Shown: in pieces, positions 30,944 to 42,610 of the stretch
Layout: each line of letters starts with the position of its first letter
Position numbering within the stretch: position 1 is the stretch's first letter
Assembly (NCBI GenBank): GCA_964429385.1
Contig: CAYSBR010000012.1
Location: 5,059-69,058 of the forward strand
From: UBA2377 sp964429385
Lineage (GTDB): Bacteria; Verrucomicrobiota; Verrucomicrobiia; Opitutales; Opitutaceae
Reading direction: 5' to 3'
DNA: 64,000 bases
Program-made: the position numbers and the translations under genes
Notes under the pieces: model-generated
Database searches by the model: none
What the model was told of the DNA's origin: nothing
The model's input: only the letters and a program-made list of their open reading frames with translations

Positions 30944-31336
30944 ATGGCCGCCCACCATAAAAAAGCCCAGCAGCTCGCCCGCCAGCTCTTCAAGCTGAGC
31001 CTGGACAACGGCATTGTGTCCGCCGACCGCGTCGCGGGCGTTCTCGCCTACATCGAAAAGCACCGTCCCGCCTATCCGCTGCTGGTGCTGCGCGCCTATC
31101 AGCACTCCATCGCCCGCGAGCTGGCCCGCAACCGGGCGCTCGTGGAGCACGCCGGCCCCGTCGCCGAGGAAGTCCTCTCCGCCATCGCCGGGGCCCTTTC
31201 GCAGAAATACAAGCGCGTCATCACCCCGGCCTCCCGCCAGGACGCGCGTCTCATCGCCGGCCTGCGCGTCCGCGTCGGCGACGACGTTTACGAATCTTCC
31301 ATCGCTTCCCAGCTGGCCGCCCTTTCCGCGGCTTGA
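30944..31336 (+). CDS. atpH: F1Fo ATP synthase subunit delta (short form)
   Basis: The 130-residue product is shorter than the usual about 175-180 residues. The C-terminal domain that binds subunit b is recognisable (ALSQKYKRVITPASRQDARLIAGLRVRVGDDVYESSIASQLAAL), while the N-terminal six-helix domain is reduced. Its place between atpF and atpA fixes the identity. Confidence 0.9.
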   Translation: MAAHHKKAQQLARQLFKLSLDNGIVSADRVAGVLAYIEKHRPAYPLLVLRAYQHSIARELARNRALVEHAGPVAEEVLSAIAGALSQKYKRVITPASRQDARLIAGLRVRVGDDVYESSIASQLAALSAA

Positions 31337-31371
31337 AAACCCTTTAACATCCAACCCTGCCCGACCGCGCC

Positions 31372-32901
<1,530 letters not shown>

Positions 32902-32925
32902 CCGCCTGCTCCGCCGTTTTCTTCA

Positions 32926-33801
32926 ATGGCTTCCACTCGCGACATTCGCCGGCGCATCAAGTCGGTCAAAAATACCCGCCAGATCACCAGGGCGATGGAG
33001 CTGGTGGCCGCGTCGAAGATGAAGAAGGCGCAGGCCCTCGCGCTTGCCGGCCGGCCCTACGCCCAGCTCATGGCCAACATGCTGGCGGCGCTCGCCGACC
33101 GCGTTGAGGAGGCTCATCACCCCTTCCTCGCGCAACGCGAGGTGAAGACCCGCGGCATCATCCTCATCACGACGGACAAGGGGCTGTGCGGTCCGCTCAA
33201 CGCCAACCTCTTCAAGCTCGTCCTCGACATCAGGACGCCCGCCAAGTTTGCCGTCATCGGCCGCAAAGGCGCCCAGTTCCTCGCTCGCGCCAAGCGCGAC
33301 CTGCTGGCCGAGTTTCAGGTGAGCGATCGCGCCACCTTTGCCGAGGTGAAGGTCGTCGCGGAGTTCATGGTGCAGCAGTTCCTCGAAGGTGCGGTGGATA
33401 CGGTCGAGATCATCTGGCCCCACTTCCGCAACACCCTCGTGCAGGAACCCTCGCGCATGCCGCTGCTGCCGCTTGCCAGCGTGCGCGAAGTTATTGCCGA
33501 TCTCCGTTCCGATGCCGGCCAGAGCGCCGACGACGAAGGCCAGCCGCGCGAAATGCTCTTCGAGCCCAGCGCCCGCGCTGTGCTGGAGGCATTGCTCCCG
33601 CTCTATCTCAACCGCGAAATCTACCAGCACGTCCTGGATGCCAAGGCGTCCGAGCACAGCGCCCGCATGGTCGCCATGAAGACCGCCAAGGACAACGCCA
33701 ACAACCTCCTCGGCGACCTCACCCTCGAATACAACAAGGCCCGTCAGGCCGCGATCACCCAGGAAATTCTTGAGATCGCCGCCGCCTCGTTCGCCAACTG
33801 A
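32926..33801 (+). CDS. atpG: F1Fo ATP synthase subunit gamma
   Basis: The 291-residue rotor subunit has the conserved N-terminal helix (STRDIRRRIKSVKNTRQITRAMELVAASKMKKAQ) and C-terminal helix (EHSARMVAMKTAKDNANNLLGDLTLEYNKARQAAITQEILEI) that form the coiled-coil axle. It starts 24 bases after atpA. Confidence 0.98.
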   Translation: MASTRDIRRRIKSVKNTRQITRAMELVAASKMKKAQALALAGRPYAQLMANMLAALADRVEEAHHPFLAQREVKTRGIILITTDKGLCGPLNANLFKLVLDIRTPAKFAVIGRKGAQFLARAKRDLLAEFQVSDRATFAEVKVVAEFMVQQFLEGAVDTVEIIWPHFRNTLVQEPSRMPLLPLASVREVIADLRSDAGQSADDEGQPREMLFEPSARAVLEALLPLYLNREIYQHVLDAKASEHSARMVAMKTAKDNANNLLGDLTLEYNKARQAAITQEILEIAAASFAN

Positions 33802-33839
33802 TCCCTTTAACCCATCCCCTTGTCCCGCCTTTAAATGTC

Positions 33840-35258
<1,419 letters not shown>

Positions 35259-35265
35259 TCCTCCC

Positions 35266-35673
35266 ATGGCTCTCACGCTCGAAATCGTCACGCCCGAGGC
35301 CCGGGTTTATTCCGAGACCATCGACACCGTCGTCATTCCGACGGTGGACGGTGAGATCGGTATTCTGCCCGGGCACATCCCGCTGCTCACTCAGGTGGAG
35401 CATGGGGAGTTGCAGGCGACCAAGGGCGGCCAGACCCAGATGCTGGCCGTTGGGCGCGGGTTTGCGCAGATTGACGGCAACCGGATTTCCATCCTCGCCG
35501 AGCATGCCATCACCGAGGAGCAGATTGACGAGAAGGCTGTCGAGGAGGCGATGAAGCGCGCCGAGCAGGAGCTCGCCACCGCCAAGACGATGGACCCGCA
35601 GGATCTGGAACACCTCCAGGGCCTCGTCCGCTACGCCGGCGTTCAACTCGCGCTCAAGCGCAAGCGCCGCTGA
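35266..35673 (+). CDS. atpC: F1Fo ATP synthase subunit epsilon
   Basis: The 135-residue product from the ATG at 35266 (MALTLEIVTPEARVYSE) has the N-terminal beta sandwich with IPTVDGEIGILPGHIPLLTQ and a C-terminal two-helix part (about 88-135) that can inhibit hydrolysis. It starts 7 bases after atpD and closes the operon. Confidence 0.97.
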   Translation: MALTLEIVTPEARVYSETIDTVVIPTVDGEIGILPGHIPLLTQVEHGELQATKGGQTQMLAVGRGFAQIDGNRISILAEHAITEEQIDEKAVEEAMKRAEQELATAKTMDPQDLEHLQGLVRYAGVQLALKRKRR

Positions 35674-35743
35674 CACACTTACAGGACAGGTTGGCCAGTC
35701 GGCGCTTGTCCGCAGGGTGGGGCGCTCCTAGCTTGCCGCCACC

Positions 35744-36529
35744 ATGGAAGTCCTGATTCGCGAAAACCCCGACGTTGGCTGCGCCTTGGGCGCCAAGATC
35801 ATTGCCAAGGTTGTCCGGGAAAAACCCGATGCGGTGTTGGGTCTTGCCACCGGTCGCACCCCCCTGCGGCTTTATCAGGAGCTGATCCGCCTGCATCGTG
35901 AGGAAGGGCTCGATTTCAGCCGGGTCACGACCTTCAACCTCGACGAATACGTCGGCCTGCCTGCGGCGCACGACCAGTCCTACCGGTATTTCATGGACGA
36001 AAATCTCTTTCGTCACATCAACATCGACCGCCGGCTCACCCACGTCCCCAACGGCACCGCGGCCGATCTGCATGCCGAGTGCCGCGACTACGAGCGCCGC
36101 ATCGCCGATGCCGGTGGCATCGACATCCAGCTTCTCGGCCTCGGGCGCAACGGCCACATCGGCTTTAACGAACCCACCGGCTCGCTGCGCTCGCGCACCT
36201 GGATCAAAATCCTCTCCGAGCAGACGCTCCGCGACAACAGCGAGGTCTTCGGTTCGTTGGAGGCCATGCCCAAGCATGCCATTACCATGGGTGTCGGCAC
36301 CATCCTTGAGGCGCGTCGGTGCCTGCTCCTCGCCTTCGGCCCGGCCAAGGTCCGCGCGGTCGAGCACATGATCGAAGGCCCGCTGGCCGCGATCTGCCCC
36401 GGTTCCGCGCTGCAGATGCATCCGCGCGCCACTGTCATCCTCGACGAAAACTCCGCGGCGGGGCTGCGCTACGCCGATCACTATCGCTGGATCGATCACC
36501 ACAAGCTCGACTGGCAGCGGCATAAATAA
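35744..36529 (+). CDS. nagB: Glucosamine-6-phosphate deaminase
   Basis: NagB converts glucosamine-6-phosphate to fructose-6-phosphate and ammonia. The 261-residue product has the phosphate-binding LGLATGRTPLRLYQ (about 33-46), the catalytic region TTFNLDEYVGL (Asp and Glu), and GLGRNGHIGFNEP with its catalytic His. Length is normal for the family. It is 70 bases after atpC and is followed at 23 bases by galM, suggesting a small sugar-use operon with it. Confidence 0.95.
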   Translation: MEVLIRENPDVGCALGAKIIAKVVREKPDAVLGLATGRTPLRLYQELIRLHREEGLDFSRVTTFNLDEYVGLPAAHDQSYRYFMDENLFRHINIDRRLTHVPNGTAADLHAECRDYERRIADAGGIDIQLLGLGRNGHIGFNEPTGSLRSRTWIKILSEQTLRDNSEVFGSLEAMPKHAITMGVGTILEARRCLLLAFGPAKVRAVEHMIEGPLAAICPGSALQMHPRATVILDENSAAGLRYADHYRWIDHHKLDWQRHK

Positions 36530-36552
36530 CTCTTCCCGATCGCTTTCACCCT

Positions 36553-37587
36553 ATGACCCCAAAACCCTTCGGCCGGCTGCCTGCTGGCCAGACCATCGAG
36601 CAATACACCCTGAGCAACGCCGGTGGCGCTTCCGCTGACATCCTCACGTATGGCGGCATCATCACCGCGCTGCGCGTGCCCGATCGGCGCGGGCAGCTGG
36701 CCGATGTTGTCCTCGGGTTTGATCACCTCGCCGCCTATGCGGCGGGCCATCCTTATTTCGGCGCGCTCATCGGTCGCATCACGGGCCGGGTCACGGCCGG
36801 TCTCCTGCCGCTGCCCGATGGGCTGCTGCGGCAGCTCGTACTGAACGACGGTCCCAATCATCTGCACGGTGGCCGGACGGGTTTGGACAAACGTGTATGG
36901 ACCGTGCGTGCGGCCACTGCGCAATCACTGCAGCTATTTTATCACAGTCCGGACGGGGAGGAGGATTATCCCGGTGCGCTCGACATCACGGTCACCTACA
37001 CGCTGACGGACCAAAACGAGCTCGTGGTTGCGTCGGAAGCCGTGAGCGATCGGGTGACCCCGCTTTCGCTGGCCCAGCATTCGTATTTCAATCTCGCAGG
37101 CGAGGGGAGTGGCGACGTGCTCGACCATAACGTGCAGATTTTTTCAGAGGAAATCGTCCCTGCGGCCGATCCCCGCATGACACTCTCCGGCCGTCGCACC
37201 CCGGTGGTCGGCACGGCCAATGATTTTACCACGCCCCGCAGTCTGCGGGAGGCGCTCCCGGGGATGTTTCGAGCCCACGGCGAAAACTATCTGGTTCGCC
37301 CCACGGCGGTGGATGCCCCCACGTTGGTGGCCCGGGTGCATGAGCCGGTCTCCGGTCGCGTGCTGGAGGTTTCAACCAACGACTGCTGTCTCCAGTTCTA
37401 CACCGGCGTCGCGCTGGACGGTTCCCTGACGGGTAAATCCGGCCGGCCTTACAACTCCTACGCCGGGCTTTGTCTCGAATGCCAGGGCTACCCGGACGGC
37501 GCGCATCGCCCCGATTTCGGCGATATTCTCGTGCACCCCGGCATCCCCCAACGCCGCACCACGATTTACGCCTTCTCCACCGCCTAG
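36553..37587 (+). CDS. galM: Aldose 1-epimerase (mutarotase)
   Basis: The 344-residue protein interconverts anomers of hexoses. The conserved NHLHGGRTGLDKRVW (substrate His) is near 100, the catalytic His in SLAQHSYFNLAGEGSGDVLDHNVQI near 177, and the C-terminal CLECQGYPDGAH carries the expected Glu. No signal peptide, so cytoplasmic. The next gene starts 12 bases after its stop. Confidence 0.93.
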   Translation: MTPKPFGRLPAGQTIEQYTLSNAGGASADILTYGGIITALRVPDRRGQLADVVLGFDHLAAYAAGHPYFGALIGRITGRVTAGLLPLPDGLLRQLVLNDGPNHLHGGRTGLDKRVWTVRAATAQSLQLFYHSPDGEEDYPGALDITVTYTLTDQNELVVASEAVSDRVTPLSLAQHSYFNLAGEGSGDVLDHNVQIFSEEIVPAADPRMTLSGRRTPVVGTANDFTTPRSLREALPGMFRAHGENYLVRPTAVDAPTLVARVHEPVSGRVLEVSTNDCCLQFYTGVALDGSLTGKSGRPYNSYAGLCLECQGYPDGAHRPDFGDILVHPGIPQRRTTIYAFSTA

Positions 37588-37599
37588 CTCCACTTGCTC

Positions 37600-39888
37600 A
37601 TGAGTGACGACCGCCCCACCGCCACACTCCCTCCTTCCAAGCAGCTCGACTACAGTCTCACGGGGGCAAATGCCGCCGCCGCGGTGGAGCGCGGTCTGGC
37701 CGAAGCCGATTGGTATCAATGCCCGGTGCCGCGCGAGGAGATGCGCAAACTCCTTGAGCGCCGCGATGGCCCGGCCATTCGCGATACGCTCCTTTGGTTC
37801 GCGCTCATTCTCGTCAGCGGCTACTCCACCTATGCGCTTTGGGGCTCATGGTGGGCGGCGATTCCCTATCTGATCTACGCCACACTCTACGCCGCCACCT
37901 CCGATTCGCGCTGGCACGAGTCCGAACACGGCACCGCCTTCAAGACTGATTGGATGAACCGTGCCCTCTACGAGATCGCCTCGTTCATGGTCATGCGTGA
38001 GTCGGTCCTCTGGCGTTGGAGTCATACCCGCCATCATAGCGACACCATCATCGTTGGCCGCGACCCCGAGATTGCCGTTCCGCGTCCGCCCAACCTGAGG
38101 AAAATGTTTTTCGGCATCTTCAACCTGCCGAATTACAAACGCTACTTCACCCAGATTCTGAACCACGCCTGCGGGCGCATGCTGCCGGATGAGAAAACCT
38201 ACATTCCGGAAAGTGAGTTTCCCAAGATCTACCTCCGGGCGCGTATCTATCTGTTGATCTACGCCGCGTCCATCGGACTGTCGCTCTACACACGCAGCAT
38301 CCTGCCGCTCATGTTCGTGGGGCTGCCCAATATTTTCGGCACCTGGCTCATGCTCATCTACGGCTATACCCAGCATGCCGGCCTGGCTGAAAACGTTCTC
38401 GACCACCGGCTCAACTGCCGGACGGTCCATATGAATCCGATCCATCGGTATCTTTACTGGAACATGAACTATCATGTGGAGCACCACATGTTCCCGCTCG
38501 TGCCGTATCACAACCTGCCGCGTCTTCACGCTCTGGTTAAGCACGACATGCCCGTGCCCTACGGCAGCATCGCGGAGGCCTTTCGCGAAATCATTCCCAC
38601 GGTCCTGCGGCAGGTGAAGGATCCCGCCTATCATGTGAAACGCAAACTCCCGCCGCCACCGGTCGGCCGCTCAGAACCCTCTCTCTGTCCCGCTGACGCG
38701 CAGCCCGATGCGGCGGGTTGGATCGAACTCTGCGCCGCCGCCGATCTCGGCCGCGAGGATGTCATGCGCTTCGACCACGGGCACAAGACCTACGCGCTCT
38801 ACCGCGATGATGAAGGTCAACTCCACGCCACCGACGGGGTTTGCACCCATGGCAACACCCATCTCGCCGACGGTCTGGTGAAGGGAAAGATCATCGAGTG
38901 CCCCAAGCACAACGGCCGGTTCAACCTTGCCGATGGCTCCCCCGCGCGCCCACCCGTCTGCCGCGGCCTTGCCACCTGGCCGATCGAGGAGCGCAACGGC
39001 CGCCTTTGGCTCAACCTTCGCCGCCCCGGCGGCGCGGGCGCGCGCGCGTCGCAGACTTTCACGCTTCGCGTGGTCTCCAACCGCAGCGTTGCCACCTTCA
39101 TCAAGGAACTCGAGCTGGAGCCCGCGGATGCCACGCAGAAGATCCCGTTTCAGCCTGGCGACTACCTGCAATTCGACATTCCCGCTTACGGCGAAATCAA
39201 GTTTGGCGATTTCGACATCCCCGAGCCCTTCGCGACGGTCTGGCGCCAGCACCATGTCTTTGACCTCGTGGCGGAAAATTCCACCGCGGGCCGGCGCAAC
39301 AACTACTCGCTCGCCAGCAACGCCGCCACCGAGCGCACCCTGCGCTTCAACATCCGCATCGCCACCCCTCCGCCCGGGCAGGACTGTCCTCCTGGCGTTG
39401 GCTCCGCTTACATGTTCAGCCTCAAGCCCGGCGACACCGTCACCGCCATCGGTCCCTTCGGCGACTTTCATCTCAAGCCCACGCAGAAGGAGGCCGTCTA
39501 TATCGGTGGCGGCGCGGGCATGGCCCCGCTCCGCGCCCATCTCTCCCATCTTTTCGAAACCGAAAACACCCACCGCAAGGTCAGCTACTGGTATGGCGCC
39601 CGCTCGCGGCAGGAAATTTTTTACGCCGATTTCTTCGAGGCGCTCGCCATCAAGCATCCGAACTTCAGTTTCCACCTTGCGCTCTCCGCGCCGCAGCCCG
39701 GGGACCAATGGACCGGCCCGACCGGATTCATCCACGAAGTCGTTCTCGAAAACCACCTGCGCGATCATCCCAATCCCAAAGCCGTCGAGTTCTACCTCTG
39801 CGGTCCGCCGCAGATGATCAAAGCCTGCACCAAGATGCTCACCGCCCTCGGCGTCATCCCGCAGCAAATCGCCTACGACGAATTCTGA
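37600..39888 (+). CDS. Desaturase-Rieske-NqrF-like reductase fusion (MocDEF-like oxygenase)
   Basis: The 762-residue protein joins three redox modules. Residues about 60-345 are a membrane di-iron desaturase/hydroxylase with histidine boxes H106ESEH110, H142TRHH146 and H292VEHH296 and about four hydrophobic helices. Residues about 372-475 are a Rieske [2Fe-2S] domain with C415-T-H417 and C434-P-K-H437. Residues about 484-762 match the FAD/NAD part of Na+-NQR subunit NqrF (YIGGGAGMAPLR at 634-645, CGPPQM at 734-739); the usual flavin RxYS is here NNYS (567-570) with Arg one position earlier. It could carry electrons from NADH to the di-iron site within one chain. Separate MocD, MocE and MocF proteins form such a set in rhizopine catabolism, so the substrate may be a polyol, ether or lipid. 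The ATG at 37600 is chosen over a TTG at 37594. It follows nagB and galM. Confidence 0.88.
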   Translation: MSDDRPTATLPPSKQLDYSLTGANAAAAVERGLAEADWYQCPVPREEMRKLLERRDGPAIRDTLLWFALILVSGYSTYALWGSWWAAIPYLIYATLYAATSDSRWHESEHGTAFKTDWMNRALYEIASFMVMRESVLWRWSHTRHHSDTIIVGRDPEIAVPRPPNLRKMFFGIFNLPNYKRYFTQILNHACGRMLPDEKTYIPESEFPKIYLRARIYLLIYAASIGLSLYTRSILPLMFVGLPNIFGTWLMLIYGYTQHAGLAENVLDHRLNCRTVHMNPIHRYLYWNMNYHVEHHMFPLVPYHNLPRLHALVKHDMPVPYGSIAEAFREIIPTVLRQVKDPAYHVKRKLPPPPVGRSEPSLCPADAQPDAAGWIELCAAADLGREDVMRFDHGHKTYALYRDDEGQLHATDGVCTHGNTHLADGLVKGKIIECPKHNGRFNLADGSPARPPVCRGLATWPIEERNGRLWLNLRRPGGAGARASQTFTLRVVSNRSVATFIKELELEPADATQKIPFQPGDYLQFDIPAYGEIKFGDFDIPEPFATVWRQHHVFDLVAENSTAGRRNNYSLASNAATERTLRFNIRIATPPPGQDCPPGVGSAYMFSLKPGDTVTAIGPFGDFHLKPTQKEAVYIGGGAGMAPLRAHLSHLFETENTHRKVSYWYGARSRQEIFYADFFEALAIKHPNFSFHLALSAPQPGDQWTGPTGFIHEVVLENHLRDHPNPKAVEFYLCGPPQMIKACTKMLTALGVIPQQIAYDEF

Positions 39889-40028
39889 CGGTTTCTCTCA
39901 TGCGACATTCGTAGGCTGAACATCAGGTTTAGAGGGTGAGGAACGTTATCTCAACGACCTGTTTTGGAACCTTCGCATGTGGGTGTTTCTTATTTGCCGG
40001 ATAGGGCCGATCCGCTTTGTTCGGCAGT

Positions 40029-41360
40029 ATGCTGCCCCGCTTGTTGATTGTGTTGCTCATCGCCACTGCGCTGCACGCGCAGGAGAAGCCGGTTGCTTTC
40101 ACCGGCGCGAAAATCATTCCCGTCGTCGGCGAGCCGATTGAAAACGGCATTCTGCTGGTGCAGCATGGCAAGATCACCGCCGTCGGCGATGCCCGCGCGG
40201 TCCGGCTTTCCTCGGACGTGGAGATCATTGATGTCACCGGCAAGGTCATCATGCCCGGGCTCATCGATTCCCACAGTCACATCGGCGGCGCGCAGGGCGC
40301 GGACGGTTCCTCGCCCATCCAACCCGAGACGCGGGTGATTGATTCGCTCAACGTCCGCGATCCCCGTCTGCAGAAGGCCCGCGCCGGCGGCATCACGGCG
40401 GTCAACATCATGCCCGGCTCCGGGCACCTCGTCAGCGGCCAGACCCTCTATCTCAAGCTGCGCACCGCCCGGATCATTGATGACCTGCTCATCCCCTTGG
40501 CTGACGGCACGCCGGCCGGTGGACTCAAGATGGCCAACGGCACCAACCCTCTGAAGTCCGGCGGCGGGTTTCCCGGCACCCGTGCCAAGTCCGCCGCCCT
40601 GGTTCGCGCGCAGTTCATCAAGGCGCAGGAATACCGGGCGAAGCGCGCCCTGGCCGGGGATGATCCCGAGAAACTGCCCGCGCGCGATCTCGCTCTCGAG
40701 ATGCTGGTCGAGGTGCTCGATGGGAAACGTGTCGTGCAGCACCACACGCACCGCCACGACGACATCCTCACCGTCCTGCGCCTTGCGCGTGAGTTCGGTT
40801 TCAAGGTCGTGCTTCATCATGTCAGCGACGGCTGGCAGGTGGCGGATGAAATCGCCGCGGCGGGCGCGGCCTGTTCCATCATCGTCATTGATTCGCCCGG
40901 CGGCAAACTGGAGACCGGTGAACTGACCCTGAAGACCGGCGCGGTGCTCGAACGGGCCGGCGTGCTCGTCGGCTTCCACACGGACGATGGGGTCAACGAC
41001 TCGCGTCACTTCCTGCGTTCCGCCGCGCTGTCGGTGCGGGCGGGCATGAGCCGCGAGGGTGCGCTGCACGGCCTGACTCTCGCCAATGCCCGGATGCTCG
41101 GGCTGGAGGATCTCATCGGTTCCCTCGAAGCGGGCAAGGATGCCGACTTCATCCTTCTCTCTGGCGATCCGCTGAGCGTTTACACCCAGATCGAGCAGAC
41201 CTGGGTGGAGGGGATGAAAGTTTTTGATTTCAGCGACCCGCAGGACCGGATCTACGCGCTGGGCGGACCCGGGGCGGGCGATGTCCTGCGGCCGCAGCTT
41301 TGCTGCTACGGCAGCGCTTGGGATCTCATCATCGCCGCCAATCAGAAAGGTGCCCAATGA
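40029..41360 (+). CDS. Exported amidohydrolase-superfamily protein, metal ligands present
   Basis: The 443-residue product from the ATG at 40029 has a signal peptide (MLPRLLIVLLIATALHAQ) and the imidazolonepropionase/prolidase-like amidohydrolase layout. The metal motif H-x-H is in PGLIDSHSHIG (about 82-92). Further possible ligands are His in LHHVSDGW and Asp in GFHTDDGVNDSRH. The C-terminal GSLEAGKDADFILLSGDPL is standard. The substrate is unknown; the family hydrolyses cyclic amides or peptides. It overlaps the next gene by four bases (ATGA). Confidence 0.88.
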   Translation: MLPRLLIVLLIATALHAQEKPVAFTGAKIIPVVGEPIENGILLVQHGKITAVGDARAVRLSSDVEIIDVTGKVIMPGLIDSHSHIGGAQGADGSSPIQPETRVIDSLNVRDPRLQKARAGGITAVNIMPGSGHLVSGQTLYLKLRTARIIDDLLIPLADGTPAGGLKMANGTNPLKSGGGFPGTRAKSAALVRAQFIKAQEYRAKRALAGDDPEKLPARDLALEMLVEVLDGKRVVQHHTHRHDDILTVLRLAREFGFKVVLHHVSDGWQVADEIAAAGAACSIIVIDSPGGKLETGELTLKTGAVLERAGVLVGFHTDDGVNDSRHFLRSAALSVRAGMSREGALHGLTLANARMLGLEDLIGSLEAGKDADFILLSGDPLSVYTQIEQTWVEGMKVFDFSDPQDRIYALGGPGAGDVLRPQLCCYGSAWDLIIAANQKGAQ

Positions 41361-42610
41361 ACCGTCCGCATTTTCGTAATCTTTATCGTTCTCTTCTCTG
41401 TGCCGCGGCGATAATCGCCGCGCCATTCACGCAGGCCGACGAAGCCACCATGCCCGTCGCCATCCATGGCGAAACGGTTTATACCGTTTCCGGTGGATCC
41501 ATCCGCGACGGTCTGGTGCTGGTGCGCGATGGCCGCATCACCTATGTCGGGCCCGCCGAAGGCGTGGCCTACACCATGGATCACCGCACCGTCCGCGCGA
41601 AGGTTGTCACCCCCGGGCTCATTGACGCCCGCAGTACCGTGGGCCTGAGCGGCCTGCTCAATCAACCGCACGACCAGGACATGCTGGAGAGATCTTCCCC
41701 GATCCAGCCGGAGCTGCGCGCAATCGATGCCTACAACCCGCGCGATCCATTGGTCGCCTATGTTCGGTCCTTCGGGGTCACCACGCTGCATACCGGTCAC
41801 GCACCCGGCATGCTCGTTTCCGGGCAGACCATGATCGTAAAAACCCTCGGCCGCACCGCCGACGGGGATGTCCTCAAGCCCGCGGCGATGACCGCGGTTT
41901 CGCTGGGCGGGGCCAGTCTCACGGCCGAGGCCGGCAAGTCACCCGGCACCCGCAGCAAGGCGGTCGCGCTGTTGCGCGCCGAGCTTATCAAGGCGCAGGA
42001 ATACGGGCGCAAACTCGGGCTTTCCGATGAAAGCAAGCGGCCCGCCCGCGATCTCCGGCTCGAAACTCTGTTGCGGGCGTTCGACGGTTCCCAGCCGCTG
42101 CTGATCACGGCGCACCGCCAGCAGGATATCATGGCCGCGCTCCGGATCGCCGCCGAGTTCAACCTGCCCATCGTGCTGGACGGAGCCTCCGATGCCCAGC
42201 TCGTCCTCGGTGAGATCAAGGCCTCGGGCTTTCCCGTGCTCCTGCATCCCACGATGATGCGCTCCTTTGGCGATATGGAGAACCTCAGCATGGAGACGGC
42301 GGCGAAGCTTCACGCGGCCGGTATTTCCTTCGGAATCCAGAGCGCCTACGAGGCCTACGTGCCCAAGACCCGCGTCGTGCTCTTCGAGGCCGCGGTTGCC
42401 GCCGGCAAGGGCCTGGGGCTCGAAGCCGCGCTGGCGGCGGTGACCCTGGCACCCGCGAAAATCCTCGGCATCGCCGACCGCGTCGGCTCGCTGGAGGTTG
42501 GCAAGGATGCCGATCTCGCGCTCTACGACGGCGACCCGTTTGAATACGCCACCCGCTGTATCGCCGTCTTCATCAACGGCCGGCAGTTCACCGGCGAGAA
42601 TTACGACTGA
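41357..42610 (+). CDS. Exported amidohydrolase-like protein lacking metal ligands
   Basis: The 417-residue product is a paralogue of the preceding protein, with a signal peptide (LYRSLLCAAAIIAAPFTQA) and the same shared phrases (SSPIQPELRAIDAYNPRDP, GMLVSGQTMIVK, GTRSKAVALLRAELIKAQEYG, GSLEVGKDADLALYDGDPF). The H-x-H motif is replaced: PGLIDARSTVG where the partner has DSHSH. LHHVSDGW becomes LDGASDAQ and the HTDD segment reads GIQSAYEAY. It therefore should not bind metal in the usual way and may be a partner subunit of the upstream enzyme. It overlaps exoD by ten bases at the 3' ends. Confidence 0.85.
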   Translation: MNRPHFRNLYRSLLCAAAIIAAPFTQADEATMPVAIHGETVYTVSGGSIRDGLVLVRDGRITYVGPAEGVAYTMDHRTVRAKVVTPGLIDARSTVGLSGLLNQPHDQDMLERSSPIQPELRAIDAYNPRDPLVAYVRSFGVTTLHTGHAPGMLVSGQTMIVKTLGRTADGDVLKPAAMTAVSLGGASLTAEAGKSPGTRSKAVALLRAELIKAQEYGRKLGLSDESKRPARDLRLETLLRAFDGSQPLLITAHRQQDIMAALRIAAEFNLPIVLDGASDAQLVLGEIKASGFPVLLHPTMMRSFGDMENLSMETAAKLHAAGISFGIQSAYEAYVPKTRVVLFEAAVAAGKGLGLEAALAAVTLAPAKILGIADRVGSLEVGKDADLALYDGDPFEYATRCIAVFINGRQFTGENYD

